A stretch of 64,000 nt of DNA, from NCBI GenBank assembly GCA_963576785.1, contig OY756143.1, positions 2,170,001 to 2,234,000 of the forward strand. Direction: 5' to 3'. The notes under the pieces were generated by a model. The model had not been told where the DNA came from. It was given only the letters and a program-made list of their open reading frames with translations, and did not search any database. Positions 11,301 through 22,848 of this stretch are shown piece by piece. Every line of letters begins with the position of its first letter. Within the stretch, counting starts at the first letter, position 1. The position numbers and the translations under genes are program-made. The DNA comes from Chlorophyllum brunneum (lineage: Eukaryota; Basidiomycota; Agaricomycetes; Agaricales; Agaricaceae).

Positions 11301-14300
11301 GAAAAGTCGTCCATTATGGTCATGACCCATTTAAATTTATGGTAAGAAAGAATCAGAAGTTCAACTAAATCCGAGTGAATTCTTTTGAATGGACACTTTG
11401 CACGTGTAGGGTTCTCTCTAAAGGGTTTCTGGTGCATCTTTCCCTTGGCACAACCATCACAGACTGGTTTTTGCTCAGGAATTCGCACCGGAGTAAACCC
11501 AATCATATTTTTCTCAAAATGATTGAGAATACAATTAGAGGGATATCCTAATCTCGCATGTACAACTTTGTAGCCAACAATTGGATCTGCAGTCATAGCT
11601 GCTTGTTCCGAGTGTACAATTTTGGTGTTAACAAAATGTAAAGTAGTATTATGACTTGCTGAAGAATATGCTTGAAGAATAGCATTTCCTTCGCTATCAA
11701 CAACTACTGATTTGTTGGCATCTGTTCTAACAGTTTTGCCATCCTGGCATAACTGTCCCACTGACATTAGTCATTCAGAGGTTCCTTTTAGAAGGAAGAC
11801 TGGATATATTAATATCTGTGTTGGTTGAACGCTGTCAGTCTTCCCATTATAGACTCTATGCTTAAGCATAACTGCACCAAGACCAACTGCATTAAGGTAG
11901 GGGCCTTGTGCTCCTACAGTCTTAATTGGGATCGAAACTTCGAGTTCTTTGAAGTTGATGAAGTCTTCCGCATAAAGGGTATAATGACATGATGCCCCTA
12001 AGTCTAATAACCATATGTCACTATATTCTTCTAGTAGCGTTATGATTTGATCATTGCTTAGTAATTGAGATCTAATTTGATCTGGTACTCTTAAATACTG
12101 ATCAGGCATGCACATTGAGAAACAAGAAAATTGAGAAGTGTTAAAACACTTCTCATTCATTGATTCGCATGAAAATACATTATTATGGGATCCTAAAGAT
12201 CCCGATAGCGTATCTATATGCCTGGTCCCCAATGTCCCTTCCCCTTGCCCTTGCCCTTCTTCTTGTGAAGACAGCCAGTTGGCATATTGGTGACAGGACT
12301 GTGTATCAGGGTTAGTAAGAGTATCTGAGATCGAATTGATCACATACCCAGCTCCTCCCTTCTTCTTGAAGTCGCTTCTGTAGTCGGTCAACGAAAGTCT
12401 GAGAGACACCTCAGATTGAGGTACTAAAGCAAATGGTTTGGACTTAGGAGACTTTGGGAGAGGTCCAGAAGGGGGTCCTGTGACGTTTGCAGAGTTCCTG
12501 GGGTTACGGATGTCGTAGGCAACATCCTGAGCTGGTGCCATGAGGTCGTCGACCTCCTTCTCACTCTCAAGCTGTTTGAAGGCCTCATTTACCAACACTG
12601 TAAGTGTGGCAGATCACCTGTCAGCAGTCTTGTTCTTCTGAGTAAGAGAGTATCTCTTACTCTGGAAGTGCTCTGTTGGAGGGGAGGCCCTAGGAAGAGG
12701 AGGAAATTCCTCTTCATAGGTTCTTACAGCCAGAGCTACTATTTCCTCTCGAGGAGGAAGGTAGAATGGCTGAACCTCTTCGGGTTCAAGCGAGTCGCCC
12801 CGGGCAATGGAGTCCATGCTTGGGATCTTTACCATATGGTGCATAGCCAAATTAATTTTTGTCCCAAATTTGGGAGAAACCAATAAGGTATATAGCGAAC
12901 CAAGGGGTAAGAGGAAGGAGAAGCGGATGCGAGTTACATTAATATCGGGGTTACTATGCTTTAGGAACCATTTACTCACCCTCGTGTGTCCCTTACAGGT
13001 ACAACCTGGGGGGTGACCAGAAGGAACTGAAGGTACACCGGGAGGTGTCACTGATTGTCCTTGTTGGGCGCAGGGATGAGAGACCTTGTGCATCCATCGA
13101 TCATAATGATCGAGGGCATGTTTCTTCGCCATTTGCATGGGCAAAGGACCAGTGACGCGGTCATGCCAGGTGATCACCTGTTAGATCTGCAGTAAGTTTT
13201 CGAGTAGGGCAGTGAAACATAAGTTTTGTACTTCAGCATGCACCTTTTTCTCGAGCTCAGCACAAGCATTCTCTTGTGCCTGCTGGACCTTCTTGGGATT
13301 AACCCAAGTAAGAGGCTTTGGTCTCTCACTCACTAGTATACGAGTGGTCGGAGGAGCGGGAGCGGGAACGGGTCGAGGCACATCCATGCACCTTATTAGG
13401 TCGAAGGGGGTCATTCCCAGACCAGTGAAACGATGGACCGCTGGTTCTGTCATAGCGGCGAAGCCCGCCATATGGGCTTGAGGTTTTCCCTGGCACTTCT
13501 TGGGCTTCTTCTTCTTCTTCTGGACATTAATCCAGGTAGGAGTAGGAGGAGAAGGCTGAGGGGGCTGCCCACTTGGATTGGCAGGGTGGCGAGGTCCTCT
13601 CACAGGCTGGGCCCTAGTATTGCCTCCAGGGTAGAAGCAGTTCCAGGGTGGTCCAGGGCAAGTCCTGGGGAAGTTGCCCTGATGGCGAGCTTGGTAGTTG
13701 GCAGTAGCGGCAAATGAAGCTTGTTGGTTAGACATGGAGGGTCTGGATCCTTCACATCTTGACCATTCAGCATTTATAGCCTGCTGAACTACCTCCCAGG
13801 TCATATCCACAACATCGTGATTATTTGCCAATGTTGTTTGTGCCACAGCATTCCAATCAGGTGGTAATGCATTCAAAGTGATCATCGCGCCAAGAACTTC
13901 TGGCAATCTTACTTTAGCTGTTTCTAATTGAGAAGCCATTGTTCTCAATTCAGCTAGATCCATTGCTGGATCTTGATTCCCTGAAATGTGCTTTCGCAGT
14001 ATTCTTTGGAGAATTGAATATACTGCGGCAGGAGAAGGTGTCCCAAAGCGGGTTTTCAAGTCATCCCAGAGGAATCCAGGAGCATCATGCCCATGGAGTA
14101 ATAGGGAATTGGGTAAGGTGCCATTAATGACAGCCAATGCCTGACCTCTCAATTGTTCTCTCCTTCTATCTTCCTCCATTAAAGTGGCAGGATTTGCAGG
14201 AGAGAGATCCTGGTTTGTCACAGTCCATCCAGACTGGTCAGAACCAGTGACAGAAATGAGGGTTAGGGCATCCTGAAGCCTTCTAGACCAGAATGCATAG

Positions 14301-14353
14301 TTCTTAGGCCTATTGAGCTTAGGTAAACCAGCAACGATATTATTGGTAGACAT
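8369..14353 (-). pseudogene. copia-A gag-protease-integrase-RT-RNase H polyprotein
   Basis: One frame runs from an ATG at 14353 to 8369 (about 1995 codons), interrupted by stops near 13179, 12615, 11772, 9444, 9096 and 8990. In order: Gag (14353 to about 12900), with a Pro-rich and Lys-rich tail; protease near 12000, with WLLDLGAS where WLLDSGAS is usual; the GAG-pre-integrase zinc finger with CDGCAKGKM (about 11450); integrase with HSDLVE, CTDRGGEY and NGRVE as the D-D-E set; a long Ser/Pro-rich linker; RT with DELFSPVVRYET, AIYGLKQS and an intact YVDD (about 9290); and RNase H with STEAEYMALS. Several stops are TGA where the family has Arg, for example before AIYGLKQS. The protein would make the virus-like particle and integrate the cDNA; this copy cannot without readthrough. 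Confidence 0.93.
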
Positions 14354-14500
14354 AATATCTTCATCGAGTGTATTTCTTTCTAGAAGAAAATTCTTATATC
14401 AGCAATGATCAAATGCAAGGATAACTCTGTCAGGTAAAGCCCTATCATCCTATCTCGGTTAGAGGGGATGATAATGGTTTAACCATCAGTAAGGCTACCA

Positions 14501-14512
14501 GGGCCCATAACC
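14501..14512 (-). promoter_or_regulatory. copia-A primer-binding site, internal tRNA-iMet type
   Basis: Directly inside the 5' LTR the minus strand reads GGTTATGGGCCC. Its complement matches the anticodon region of initiator tRNA-Met (GGGCTCATAACC type), not the tRNA 3' end. Drosophila copia uses the same internal site and primes with a cleaved 5' half tRNA. Copia-B has the same motif. Confidence 0.8.
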
Positions 14513-15083
14513 TGTTAAGGAAACAACCATAACGAGTTGTTTGCTGGGGGCAGCAGTAAACGCAGTGGGAGAGAATGTAGGGTCTACTCACCAAGATAAT
14601 AAGCTTCTATCTAATACCTGTAGAAAGGTAATTCGGATAGACAGATATTATTGATAAAGCAGTTGATGTCAGAGGAGTAGAGGCCAAAGTCGATTAAATT
14701 GATGGAGGTGTTGTACTCAAAGAGATAGGCAATGATGAAGAGGTTGTTTGATTGAACAAGATGCAGAACTAGGTCTGCTACATGGGGTTTATATACATAT
14801 TGTAACATAGGTGAGTCATACTTCATAAAATACTAGGAATACATAGAATGTTCCTTATGACTCCCTTTAACTATGGCGTAGTGCCTGCAGAGTACTGCGG
14901 AACATAGTATCTAGTCATTGGTACTATGTAGAATAATCTATCAAGTACTTATGACTCTCATCGTATGCAGAGCAACTCATAGGAAGTTACTGCGGAATGA
15001 AGTTACTGGAAAGTAATGGATCAGTCTATTATTATCATAATGACTTCATAGTCTATTTCTAGAATATGTCCGAAACTTCAACA
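14513..15083 (-). repeat. copia-A 5' LTR
   Basis: This is the upstream 571-base LTR; on the minus strand it starts at 15083 and ends at 14513, followed at once by the primer-binding site. TSD GTTTA is at 15084-15088. Confidence 0.95.
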
Positions 15084-15962
15084 GTTTATCTTGCCGCACC
15101 TCATCAGGAAGGTATACATAGGCCCCACAACCAAACACTCGGAGATGAGAAACATCAGGTTTCCTTCCAAACCACATCTCATAGGGGGTGACCCATTTCA
15201 GGCACTTCATAGGTATTCTGTTATAGACATAAGCAGCCATATCAAATGCGAACTCCTAGTAGCTAGTCAGAAGGCATACTTCAAGTTACATAGATTGTGC
15301 CTTTTCTAGAAGTGTTTGATTAAGACATTCAGCATGCCCATTCTGTTGGTGAATATGTGGCACACTTGTTTCATGAAGGATTCCTTTTTCAGTAAAGTAA
15401 TCCTTGAGTTTCTGAAACATGTACTCTCCTCCATTATCAGAGCACACTCACTTGATGTGTTTGCCTGTTTGGTTTATCACCAATTCAGCATATGCCTTGA
15501 AGGCACATGCAGCATCTGATTTGTTGCACAAAAAGGAAATGTGCACAGAGGAAGAGTAGTCATCAAGGAATGTCATAACCCATTTGAACTTATGATAGGA
15601 CACAATGGGGAGCTCCTGAAGATCCAAATGGATCAATTCAAGGATCTCAGATGTACGAGATGTATTCTCATGGTAAGCCTTGTTTGGTAGCTTTCCAAGT
15701 GCACAACTAGGACAAACCTTCTGTTCCTTTAGTAGAAGTACCAGGACAGATTCCATGTGTTTTGGCACATAATCCAGAGCCTGATCGGATGGGTGTGCGA
15801 ATATTTGATGCCAGATATCATAGGATGTGGTATTTTTATTGATTGAAGCCAAAGAGAATTAAAGATCTCTATCATACAAGATGTGTATGTTCACAAAGTG
15901 AACTTGGTTTGAAGAAGTATCCTGGCAACATTGTCTGCTCAGAAATGGCTTACCACAAACAT
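15084..15962 (-). pseudogene. copia-B integrase segment
   Basis: From 15962 downward this reads GAG-pre-integrase (about 15852-15700) with WHQIFAHPS, then CPSCALGK, which completes the H-H-C-C zinc finger. The integrase core follows with LIHLDLQEL and FLDDYSS (about 15660-15560), then a C-terminal part with NRIPMKCLKWVTPYEMWFG and VFGCGAYVYLPDEVRQDKL (15240-15090). The reading then meets copia-A and continues at 7735. On the other side it continues from 41506 (protease) across gypsy-C. Confidence 0.88.
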
Positions 15963-16267
15963 TGTTACGATCTTAGTCTAGGACTCAGGTTGCAAGTCTT
16001 TGGATAAAGACAAGGAAGTAGAGAGAAGAGAAAGGGATAATATGATTGGTAAAGTGTAAGGAATACATCAAGTATTACTACACTTTATATACTAGTGGTG
16101 AGTGCTAATAATAAAGGAACAGAGTAAGGGAGTTATAGGGGACAAGTAGAATGAGTTAGTAGGAATACAGCCATAAGAGATGAAACAAGGAATAAAACAG
16201 ATACATAGGAATGATGAGTACAACAGACACATAATAGGAATGTACTGTCTATCTATAGTTCATAACA
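15963..16267 (-). repeat. gypsy-C 3' LTR
   Basis: This 305-base TG...CA repeat matches 41201-41505. On the element strand it is preceded by the polypurine run AAAAAGGGAGG (about 16269-16280). Confidence 0.93.
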
Positions 16268-16637
16268 ATACCTCCCTTTTTATGTTCATGACCCCATGAA
16301 GTGTCATGGTCTACTTGTCATCTTATTCTTTGTGTAAGGTGTTGACAAGTTGGTGTTTAGTAGGCCTGATCATCGGGGTTCCTGACTTGCATCAATATCC
16401 AATCCAGAAGGGGATGTGGTCTTGTCCTCCCCTAAAGAGGGCTATGGTGTGTCCTTAGAATATAGCAGTGTTGTTAGTCTCAGTGGTGACAAGGTTGTGA
16501 ACTATCTCCTCCTAATAGTTTTTTTCAAATTGTCCTCCATCCTTGAGTGTGAGGTAAGATGGTGGTGGATTAAATATTGTTGGTTTGGATGGTGGATCCA
16601 TGTTGGGTAGTTGTATAAGGAGGTGGTCGACTTTGTC

Positions 16638-17189
16638 TCACATATCTGGTTCCATTAGATGGTCTGGGACTGATTTATCGATTCCTTCCATTCCTTTATC
16701 TAACCATTCCTGTTCATCATCTTTGTGGTAGGGCGGTTTGTTGGGTAAGATAGTGGAGATGTATGAGTCTAGATCCATTAGTTTTTGGGCAAGTCTGTAG
16801 GTAGGGTTGTTGCTAGAATTGGTGAGGTGATTGAGTCTTTTGCCTGTCATTATTAAGGCACTTTAGATGCATTGCTTTGCATTGGAGTGTACTAATATGT
16901 TGAGATTGGTGGCTGCTTTGTCCAATAATTCCTTCATGAGTTCATGTTTTCTGATAGACATGGCAGCTGGGAGGGCTCTGGTGGTAGTGACAAGTAGGAT
17001 ACAGCTCAGGGCTTTGGCTTGGATTTGGAGGTTGTTGATGGTGTGAGCGATGTACATGAGTCCTTTGATTGTGGCAGGATAGTGTTTGATCTGGTCTTTG
17101 GTGGATTGGGCATCGAGAAGGTTGTTGAGCTCTTGTTTGAACTCTGTATCATTGGCTGGGAAGGGGGTGGGTTTACATTTGGTGTGCAT
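16638..17189 (-). pseudogene. gypsy-C extra ORF downstream of pol
   Basis: A frame starting at ATG 17189 encodes about 183 residues, with one internal TAA near 16864. It lies between the end of pol and the 3' LTR, the same place as the extra ORF of gypsy-D (30146-30982). The two are diverged, but both start with Met-x-Thr and share TPxP, an EF block and, further on, KRLN followed by an Asn/Ser-rich helix. I recognise no domain, signal peptide or membrane segment, so it is not obviously an envelope gene. Function unknown. Confidence 0.6.
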
Positions 17190-17299
17190 GGTATGTTGTG
17201 GAGATAATTGGCAAAGTCTAGGGTGTAGTGGATACAGCATGAGGTACATTAGGTATAGTGGTCTTTTGTAATGCAAGGTTTGTTGTTCATAATTGTCAC

Positions 17300-18305
17300 T
17301 TTTCACCCCCCCTTTTCATAGGATTTGTCCTCGAAATCTTGTCTAAAAATTCTTGAACTGCCTCTTTAGCATTTTCCAGTTCTGACTCATCCTTCTATAT
17401 GTCTTCCTCGGAGGTATAGCCTTTCCAGTGTACTAGGAATTGATTTTGCCATCTTTTCATGTGATATCCTTGGATCTCTTCTACTTTATATTGTTCTTCA
17501 TCATTGATGATCTCGGGCATCAGTGGTGGTAGGGTGCACTGGCTGTCAAACTCAGGTTTCTGATAGGGGGAGAGGAGTCTGCTGTTAAACATGTCATGTA
17601 TTGCCCATGTTTTAGGTAATTCCAGTTGGTAACTTGTTTCACCTATTTTTGCTTTTATTCGGAATGGTCCATAGCATTTGTGATCCAGCTTCTTAGTTGG
17701 TCTCATTGTCCTGATGTTGCTTGCTTCGAGCCATACTTGTTCTCCTAGAATATACTTGTGTTCTGGTTTGGTACTGTTATATTTCCCTATTTGCATCTGG
17801 CTGTGTTGTAGCATCTTTATCACCTCTTGTTGTATATTTTGTAACTTCTGTATTTGTTCCATGATTGCAGGTGCTTTGGTAATGTTCATGATATCTCCTT
17901 TCTAGGGGTGTCATCCATAAACTATTTCAAATAGCAAATATCCAGTGGCGGTATGGATTTTGTTGTTGTATTGGAATTCTGCTGTGGCTAAACATTTTTT
18001 TCCAGTTGTTCTGCACATGGTTTATTATGTTTCTGAGGTATATCTCAACCTCTTGGTTGATGTACTCTGTTTGACCATCAGTTTGTGGGTGGTATGCCAT
18101 GGACAAGTTTTGTTAGGTACCGGTTGCTTGATATAGTTCTGCCATGAATTTTGATGTGAATTGTGGACCTTTGTCACTGATGATTCTGTGGGATATCCCA
18201 TGTGTTCTCCATATATCATCTTGGTAGATATCTCCTAGCTCCTCGGATGTTAAGGTTGTGTTAACTGCACATAGTCTGATTATTTTGCTGAAATAATCAA
18301 CTATT

Positions 18306-18307
<2 letters not shown>
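17300..18307 (-). pseudogene. gypsy-C integrase core and chromodomain
   Basis: This continues the integrase from the FSKIIRLCAV region (18295) through the catalytic core (frameshifted around 18219-18025) to the GPFRIKAKIGETSYQL barrel (about 17660) and a C-terminal chromodomain with FLVHWKGYTSEEDI (about 17440-17395). Chromodomain integrases are known to target chromatin, which fits insertion into other repeats. The 5' boundary is the poly(T) of LINE-2; about 300 bases of the gypsy-D equivalent (28725-29030, the zinc-finger part) are missing at the junction. Confidence 0.85.

Positions 18308-18336
<29 letters not shown>
18308..18336 (-). other. Poly(A) tail of LINE-2 (poly-T on + strand)
   Basis: An uninterrupted run of 29 T on the + strand marks the 3' end of the minus-strand LINE. 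Such a pure tract suggests a fairly recent insertion. Confidence 0.95.
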
Positions 18337-18340
<4 letters not shown>

Positions 18341-18778
18341 CAACAATTTATATAGTGGTACTCGAACGCAGTCTGCATGTACATACATACAAAGTTAGAA
18401 CATACAGAATGTTCAGAGCAGGGAAAGTAAACTATGCATAAGCTAACCCCTCGAGATTCGACGCCGTCTAGCATGTACACTAGAGAGATGTTTGGTACCT
18501 ACGTTGATCAGCGAGAAAAAGGGAAAGAGGAATTTGGAAAAAGAGAGAGTGAGAGAGAGAAATTGATAGAAAGAAACTATTGACTCGCAATCACAAGGGG
18601 GAACAACAAACGGTACTAGCATGTGGGAGGGCATTTGCCCAGACACCATGGGAGAGATGGATTTTGAATGAAAACTATATATAAAATAGTAGACTAGTGA
18701 GGAAGGGAGAGATAGAGGAATGAATTTGAAGTCTATAACCAGGAGAGCATAAGAAAAAATGAAAAGAAAGAAAAGGAT

Positions 18779-21700
18779 TTACACAGGTGCAGACCCGAAC
18801 CTCCTTTGGACTTGACGATGATGTAACAGGGGTATTGACCTGGCGCAGATACGAGGGCAGTCAGGTTCTGGAGGGAAGCTGAACGTGGTAGGGTTTTGAC
18901 GCAAGAAATTGACAAAAGTCTTGATGGTATCGATGCCAAAGTGATGATTGAAGGTGTTGCAATGATAGAGGATGTGTGACCTAGTCTGTACCATTTGACT
19001 GTTACAGTGGTGGCATAATAGGTCCTTGTTGGGGAAGAATCGAAGTCGAAACTCCCTGATTGGAGCGTGGCATAGGATAGCGTGACATGCTCTTGCAAAG
19101 AGCTGAGGCTGGTGACTGCATTCTTGTATTCAGGGACTGGACTTGATGTGCAACAGCAGAGCGGAGGCCCCATTTGCTCACACCGGGAGGTGGAGGAAGG
19201 AGCTACTGCTGTATTTCTTGAATCCAAACATGGCTTGCCATGTATGGATTGCTCGTTTGGCAGACTTCTTGCATAAGTAGTCGATGGAATTAGGAACTCG
19301 GTGATTTCGACCCCGGTTAGGCCAGGTGATCGTTTGGATCCAATCGTGAGTGGCCTTCTGTATACCATATTTACACCTCGATGGCGTATGATAAAAGGAA
19401 AGGTGGTGTTGGTCTGACTTGCTGAACCAAGCCAGGAGCGCCTTCGATGTGAGGATGGATTGTCACTGGCAGGAGTGCGGCAAGCAATCAAGTAGGAGCT
19501 GAGAGGCTGTGAGGGAGTCGGTGAACACATGAACGTGTTCGACTTGGTCGTATTCTGCAGTTGCGAGTACCTTGGTAATTCCTAAGTACTGTGCAACCAG
19601 TTCAGTGTCTGTTGACATAGTTCCTCTGAGCCTCTTCATGATAGAGCTCCCACTGTCTAGGTGTCGAATAGTAGCTGCCACCGTGAACTGGCTGGCAAGC
19701 GGGTTGGGGTTGGGGTGGACCAAGCCGTCCATGCCGATAATGATGGATTTTCTGTCTGTCATCACGTTAGTTGTAACATCGTCCCAAAGCATCTTCGAGA
19801 GGTGAGGGCTGTCCCGGTTAAATCCTATAAAAGATACATTAGCAGAGAAACGGTCAAGTAACCTATGTCCAGGCCAGACAGATTTAGAAACAGAGTTAAA
19901 ATGTTCTATATAACGAGTCTTGGGGGTGGGGTGCAAAATATCCATCACAGCTCCAAGTGTCTTCTTCTTCTGAATCTCCGTGAAATTCTTGATGTGAAGT
20001 CGGTGGGGGGAAGAATGAAACTCCTTCGTCAATCTTGCCAATGCATGTTCATCATCCAATGTATGAAGCCTTGACATTTGTCATTTGGCCAACTTTCGGA
20101 GATGGAGTTTGATGGGCATGAGCCCCGCTAGGGATTCGACGCCGCCAGTGGGCAAAGTTTGGAAGGCCCCGGTAATCCAGAGGGCCACGCTTTGCTGCAT
20201 CTTGTTAAGGATTTCACAAGTCCCTTTTGTTCATGACTTGTTGTGAAACCAAAGTCGGTATCCATATGTTGCCACCGGTACGACACATGAACAGTATAGT
20301 AATCTTTTATTGCTAGGGGACAGCCCTCTTATGGAGTTCCCTAGCATTTTCATTGCCTTCACCATCGATATTGCCTTGGCGGAGTAGAATCAAACATGTT
20401 CCTTGAAGGTCAACGTCCAGTCAAAGTAGAACCCAAGATAATGCCAATGGGCTTTTGGTTTAAGGGGGGTGCAGCCAGTGAATGGTGGTGATCCCAAATC
20501 AATAGAGGGATTGGAGTCCTGTCTTGCACGCATGAAGTGAAAAACTTTGGACTTGCTGTGTTCAATTTCTAGGCCGAATTCATTCATGAGCCGCTCCATT
20601 TTGCGGTACATGTGTTGAAGTATTTCGATGTTCCGTTTGAGGGACAGGGATTGCGCAACTAAGGTGCCGTCATCTACAAATGATAGGACATCAAAGTCCC
20701 ATCTGTCCCTGTGTTCCTCCATGCGGGTGTCGAATACGTGAAGGAGGGGGGCAAGATATAAGGCGGAGAGAATGGGGCTGAGGGCAGAGCCTTGACCCAC
20801 TCCCACCGCTGCATTGTATTCTGGGGAGACTTCATTATTCCACCGGTAGGTTGTGCAGCGTTCTTTAAGGTAATTGTTGAAGAACACTGTGACTTGTGGG
20901 GGAAATCCCTGTCATCCCAGTATGTCGATGAGGAGATCATGATTGGGGGAGGGGAAGAATTGGGCAACATTGAATGCGAGCACCAATGTCTTCTTCTTCT
21001 TTGTCCAAGCTCCCTGAATGATGTGCATCAGAAAGAGTCCTGCGTCCTCAGTGGAGCATTGGCAGATGGCTCCCAGTTGGTGAGGGTGGAGAACTTTGAA
21101 TTTCACCACCTCAAATTGTAGTTGTTTGGCGAGCATCTTCTCTATTAGTTTACCAAGCATATTGAGGAGGACGATTGGTCTGAACACCTTCGGAGTGGAG
21201 TAGTTGGGTTTGTTGGGTTTGGGGATGATTACCGACATTGACTTTTTGAAATGCGCAGGCCAATGTCCGATAGTTAGACATGCACTGCTGATTTTGAGGA
21301 AGAGATTGGCACATGTGTCATTGGTGATGATCTGCTTTAGATGGGACCAGGAAATATGGTTGGGGCTGGGGGCAGAAGAATTCGAGGTATCCTTGAGTGA
21401 TTCCATCATCTCAAGGAGAGAGAAGTTCACCCAAGTCCTATTCTCCATCCCACTTGGCGGAGGAAGTTTGTCTAGTACTGCCGCATTAACTGGTCTGTCA
21501 TGGGTGGTGTTATAGTGTTGATCAAGAGCCGTCCATAAGTTGTCCATAGTAAGACAAGGTTGGCCATTATGACATATAGCTTCCGTAGCTGGTAGCACAC
21601 GTTCTTTGACCCATAGCATCAGATCCCATGGACGTTTTTGGTCGACTGAGATTTCTTGGATCTTCTTGTCGAAATAAGCTCTTTTTGTCCTCCTCGTGGT

Positions 21701-22828
21701 CTTGCAAAAAGTATTCCATTTGCGCTTGTTCTTGCGGTCTGCGCAGTGTATAGTGAGTGCAGTGGAGCACTCCTCGTTCCACCAGGTCTTGAATCTAGTG
21801 GTGATCTTGGTCTTCTTTGCATTGCGACTCCAGGATCTGTCAAATAAAACTCCCAATTCAGCAACAGCTCTCTCCAGCTCATCCGCCTCATTTATCAGCC
21901 AGTTCTTGTTGTTGATTCCTTCCACTATATCCATCAGGAACCTGGTTTCTTCATCCGAGTCTTTGGGGATTGTCAACCTTTTGATGACAACATCCATTTG
22001 TGGAATAGGAATTCTAATTAGGAGGGAGGCATGGTCCGAATTGTACCGATTGCCTTCCTGGATAGAGTGGGTGGGGATGTATGGTAACATTCCCGAGACA
22101 AACAACAGGTCAATGACCATGTCTGGTAGATTAGGGTCCGAGGCGTAACGAGTTGGTATGGCTGCAGACAGAGTCAACCTCATAAGATTGAGGGCTTCAG
22201 TGACCATTAAGAGACGGTCTGCACTCGCCGGATGTTAATCCATTGAAGGGTCCCATAACTCAGATCGGATATTAATATCTCCTCCCATTAATAGAAAGGG
22301 TGGGAGGTCGAAGAGGCGCTCCTCAAGGAAAAGGAGTGCAGTATTACAGCTGTTGTTGTAGATGTTTAGCAGCAGTAGTTCTTCTCCTCCTGCATATAGG
22401 GAAATACACAAGAGATCTCGATGTTCAATTAAATCTCTTCGGATGGAGGGTTGGAGTCGCTTTAGTCTCTTGTGAGCAAATGCGAGGACTCGTGGAGTGG
22501 TATGGTGTTCCATGTTGACCGTATGTTGAGGGTATTGTCGGCGTCCCACTTGGAGGACTTCAACGGCGATGATTGGATATGAGAGGAGCGTCCAGTCTGG
22601 GTGAACTGGACCTCCTATGAGGGGGGATCTGTCATTAGAGACAGATGAGGGAATGTCACGGAGAAATCTCCATGGGGGTTCTTGTATGAGGAGGAGGTCG
22701 ACGTCACCTCTATGTGCGAGGACTGTCTCCATCACTCCATACGATCTTCCAACATTGTGAGAGCAGACCTTCAACTCACTCAGGAGTGAGCGAGGAGGCC
22801 TGTCTTGATTGTCGGGGACGTTATTCAT
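18779..22828 (-). pseudogene. LINE-2 ORF2: endonuclease, RT, RNase H
   Basis: The ATG at 22828 lies 20 bases after ORF1. The N-terminal APE-type endonuclease shows SHNVGRS, LLLIQEPPW, GGDINIRSELWDP and NSDHASLL (about 22760-22020). RT follows with RPIVLLNMLGKLIEKML, GQGSALSP and FVDD (about 21180-20670), then RNase H (GMDG, TDTELVA, FTDS; about 19750-19510) and a C-terminal Cys/His segment. One frame holds the whole protein of about 1350 codons, broken by TAA near 22233 (CAA in LINE-3) and TGA at 20912, 20390 and other points. Together with ORF1 it would carry out target-primed reverse transcription. Confidence 0.92.
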
Positions 22829-22848
22829 TGTGGGGGGTTAGTCTGGCT

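Larger units (their letters stand above)
7736..15083 (-). mobile_element. copia-A: nearly complete Ty1/Copia element
   Basis: This 7348-base element has two 571-base LTRs (7736-8306 and 14513-15083) and a perfect TSD, GTTTA (7731-7735 and 15084-15088). On the minus strand the order is 5' LTR, primer-binding site, one long polyprotein frame (14353 to 8369), polypurine tract GGAGGAG and 3' LTR. By hand count the LTRs differ at about 15 of 571 sites, all transitions. It is inserted in the copia-B integrase-RT linker. Several stops in the single frame make it defective as written. Confidence 0.95.

Noticed and set aside
3233..18336. A recent inversion between LINE-1 and LINE-2 as the explanation for the swapped flanks
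   Set aside because: Re-inverting this span would restore a clean LINE insertion in fragments X plus Y, but it would put the halves of copia-B and gypsy-C in opposite orientations and break the AGAAC target duplication. The present order is the consistent one for those elements.
18308..18336. Poly(T) tract as a gene terminator or assembly artefact
   Set aside because: It is followed by a conserved LINE 3' UTR on the minus strand, so it is the LINE poly(A).
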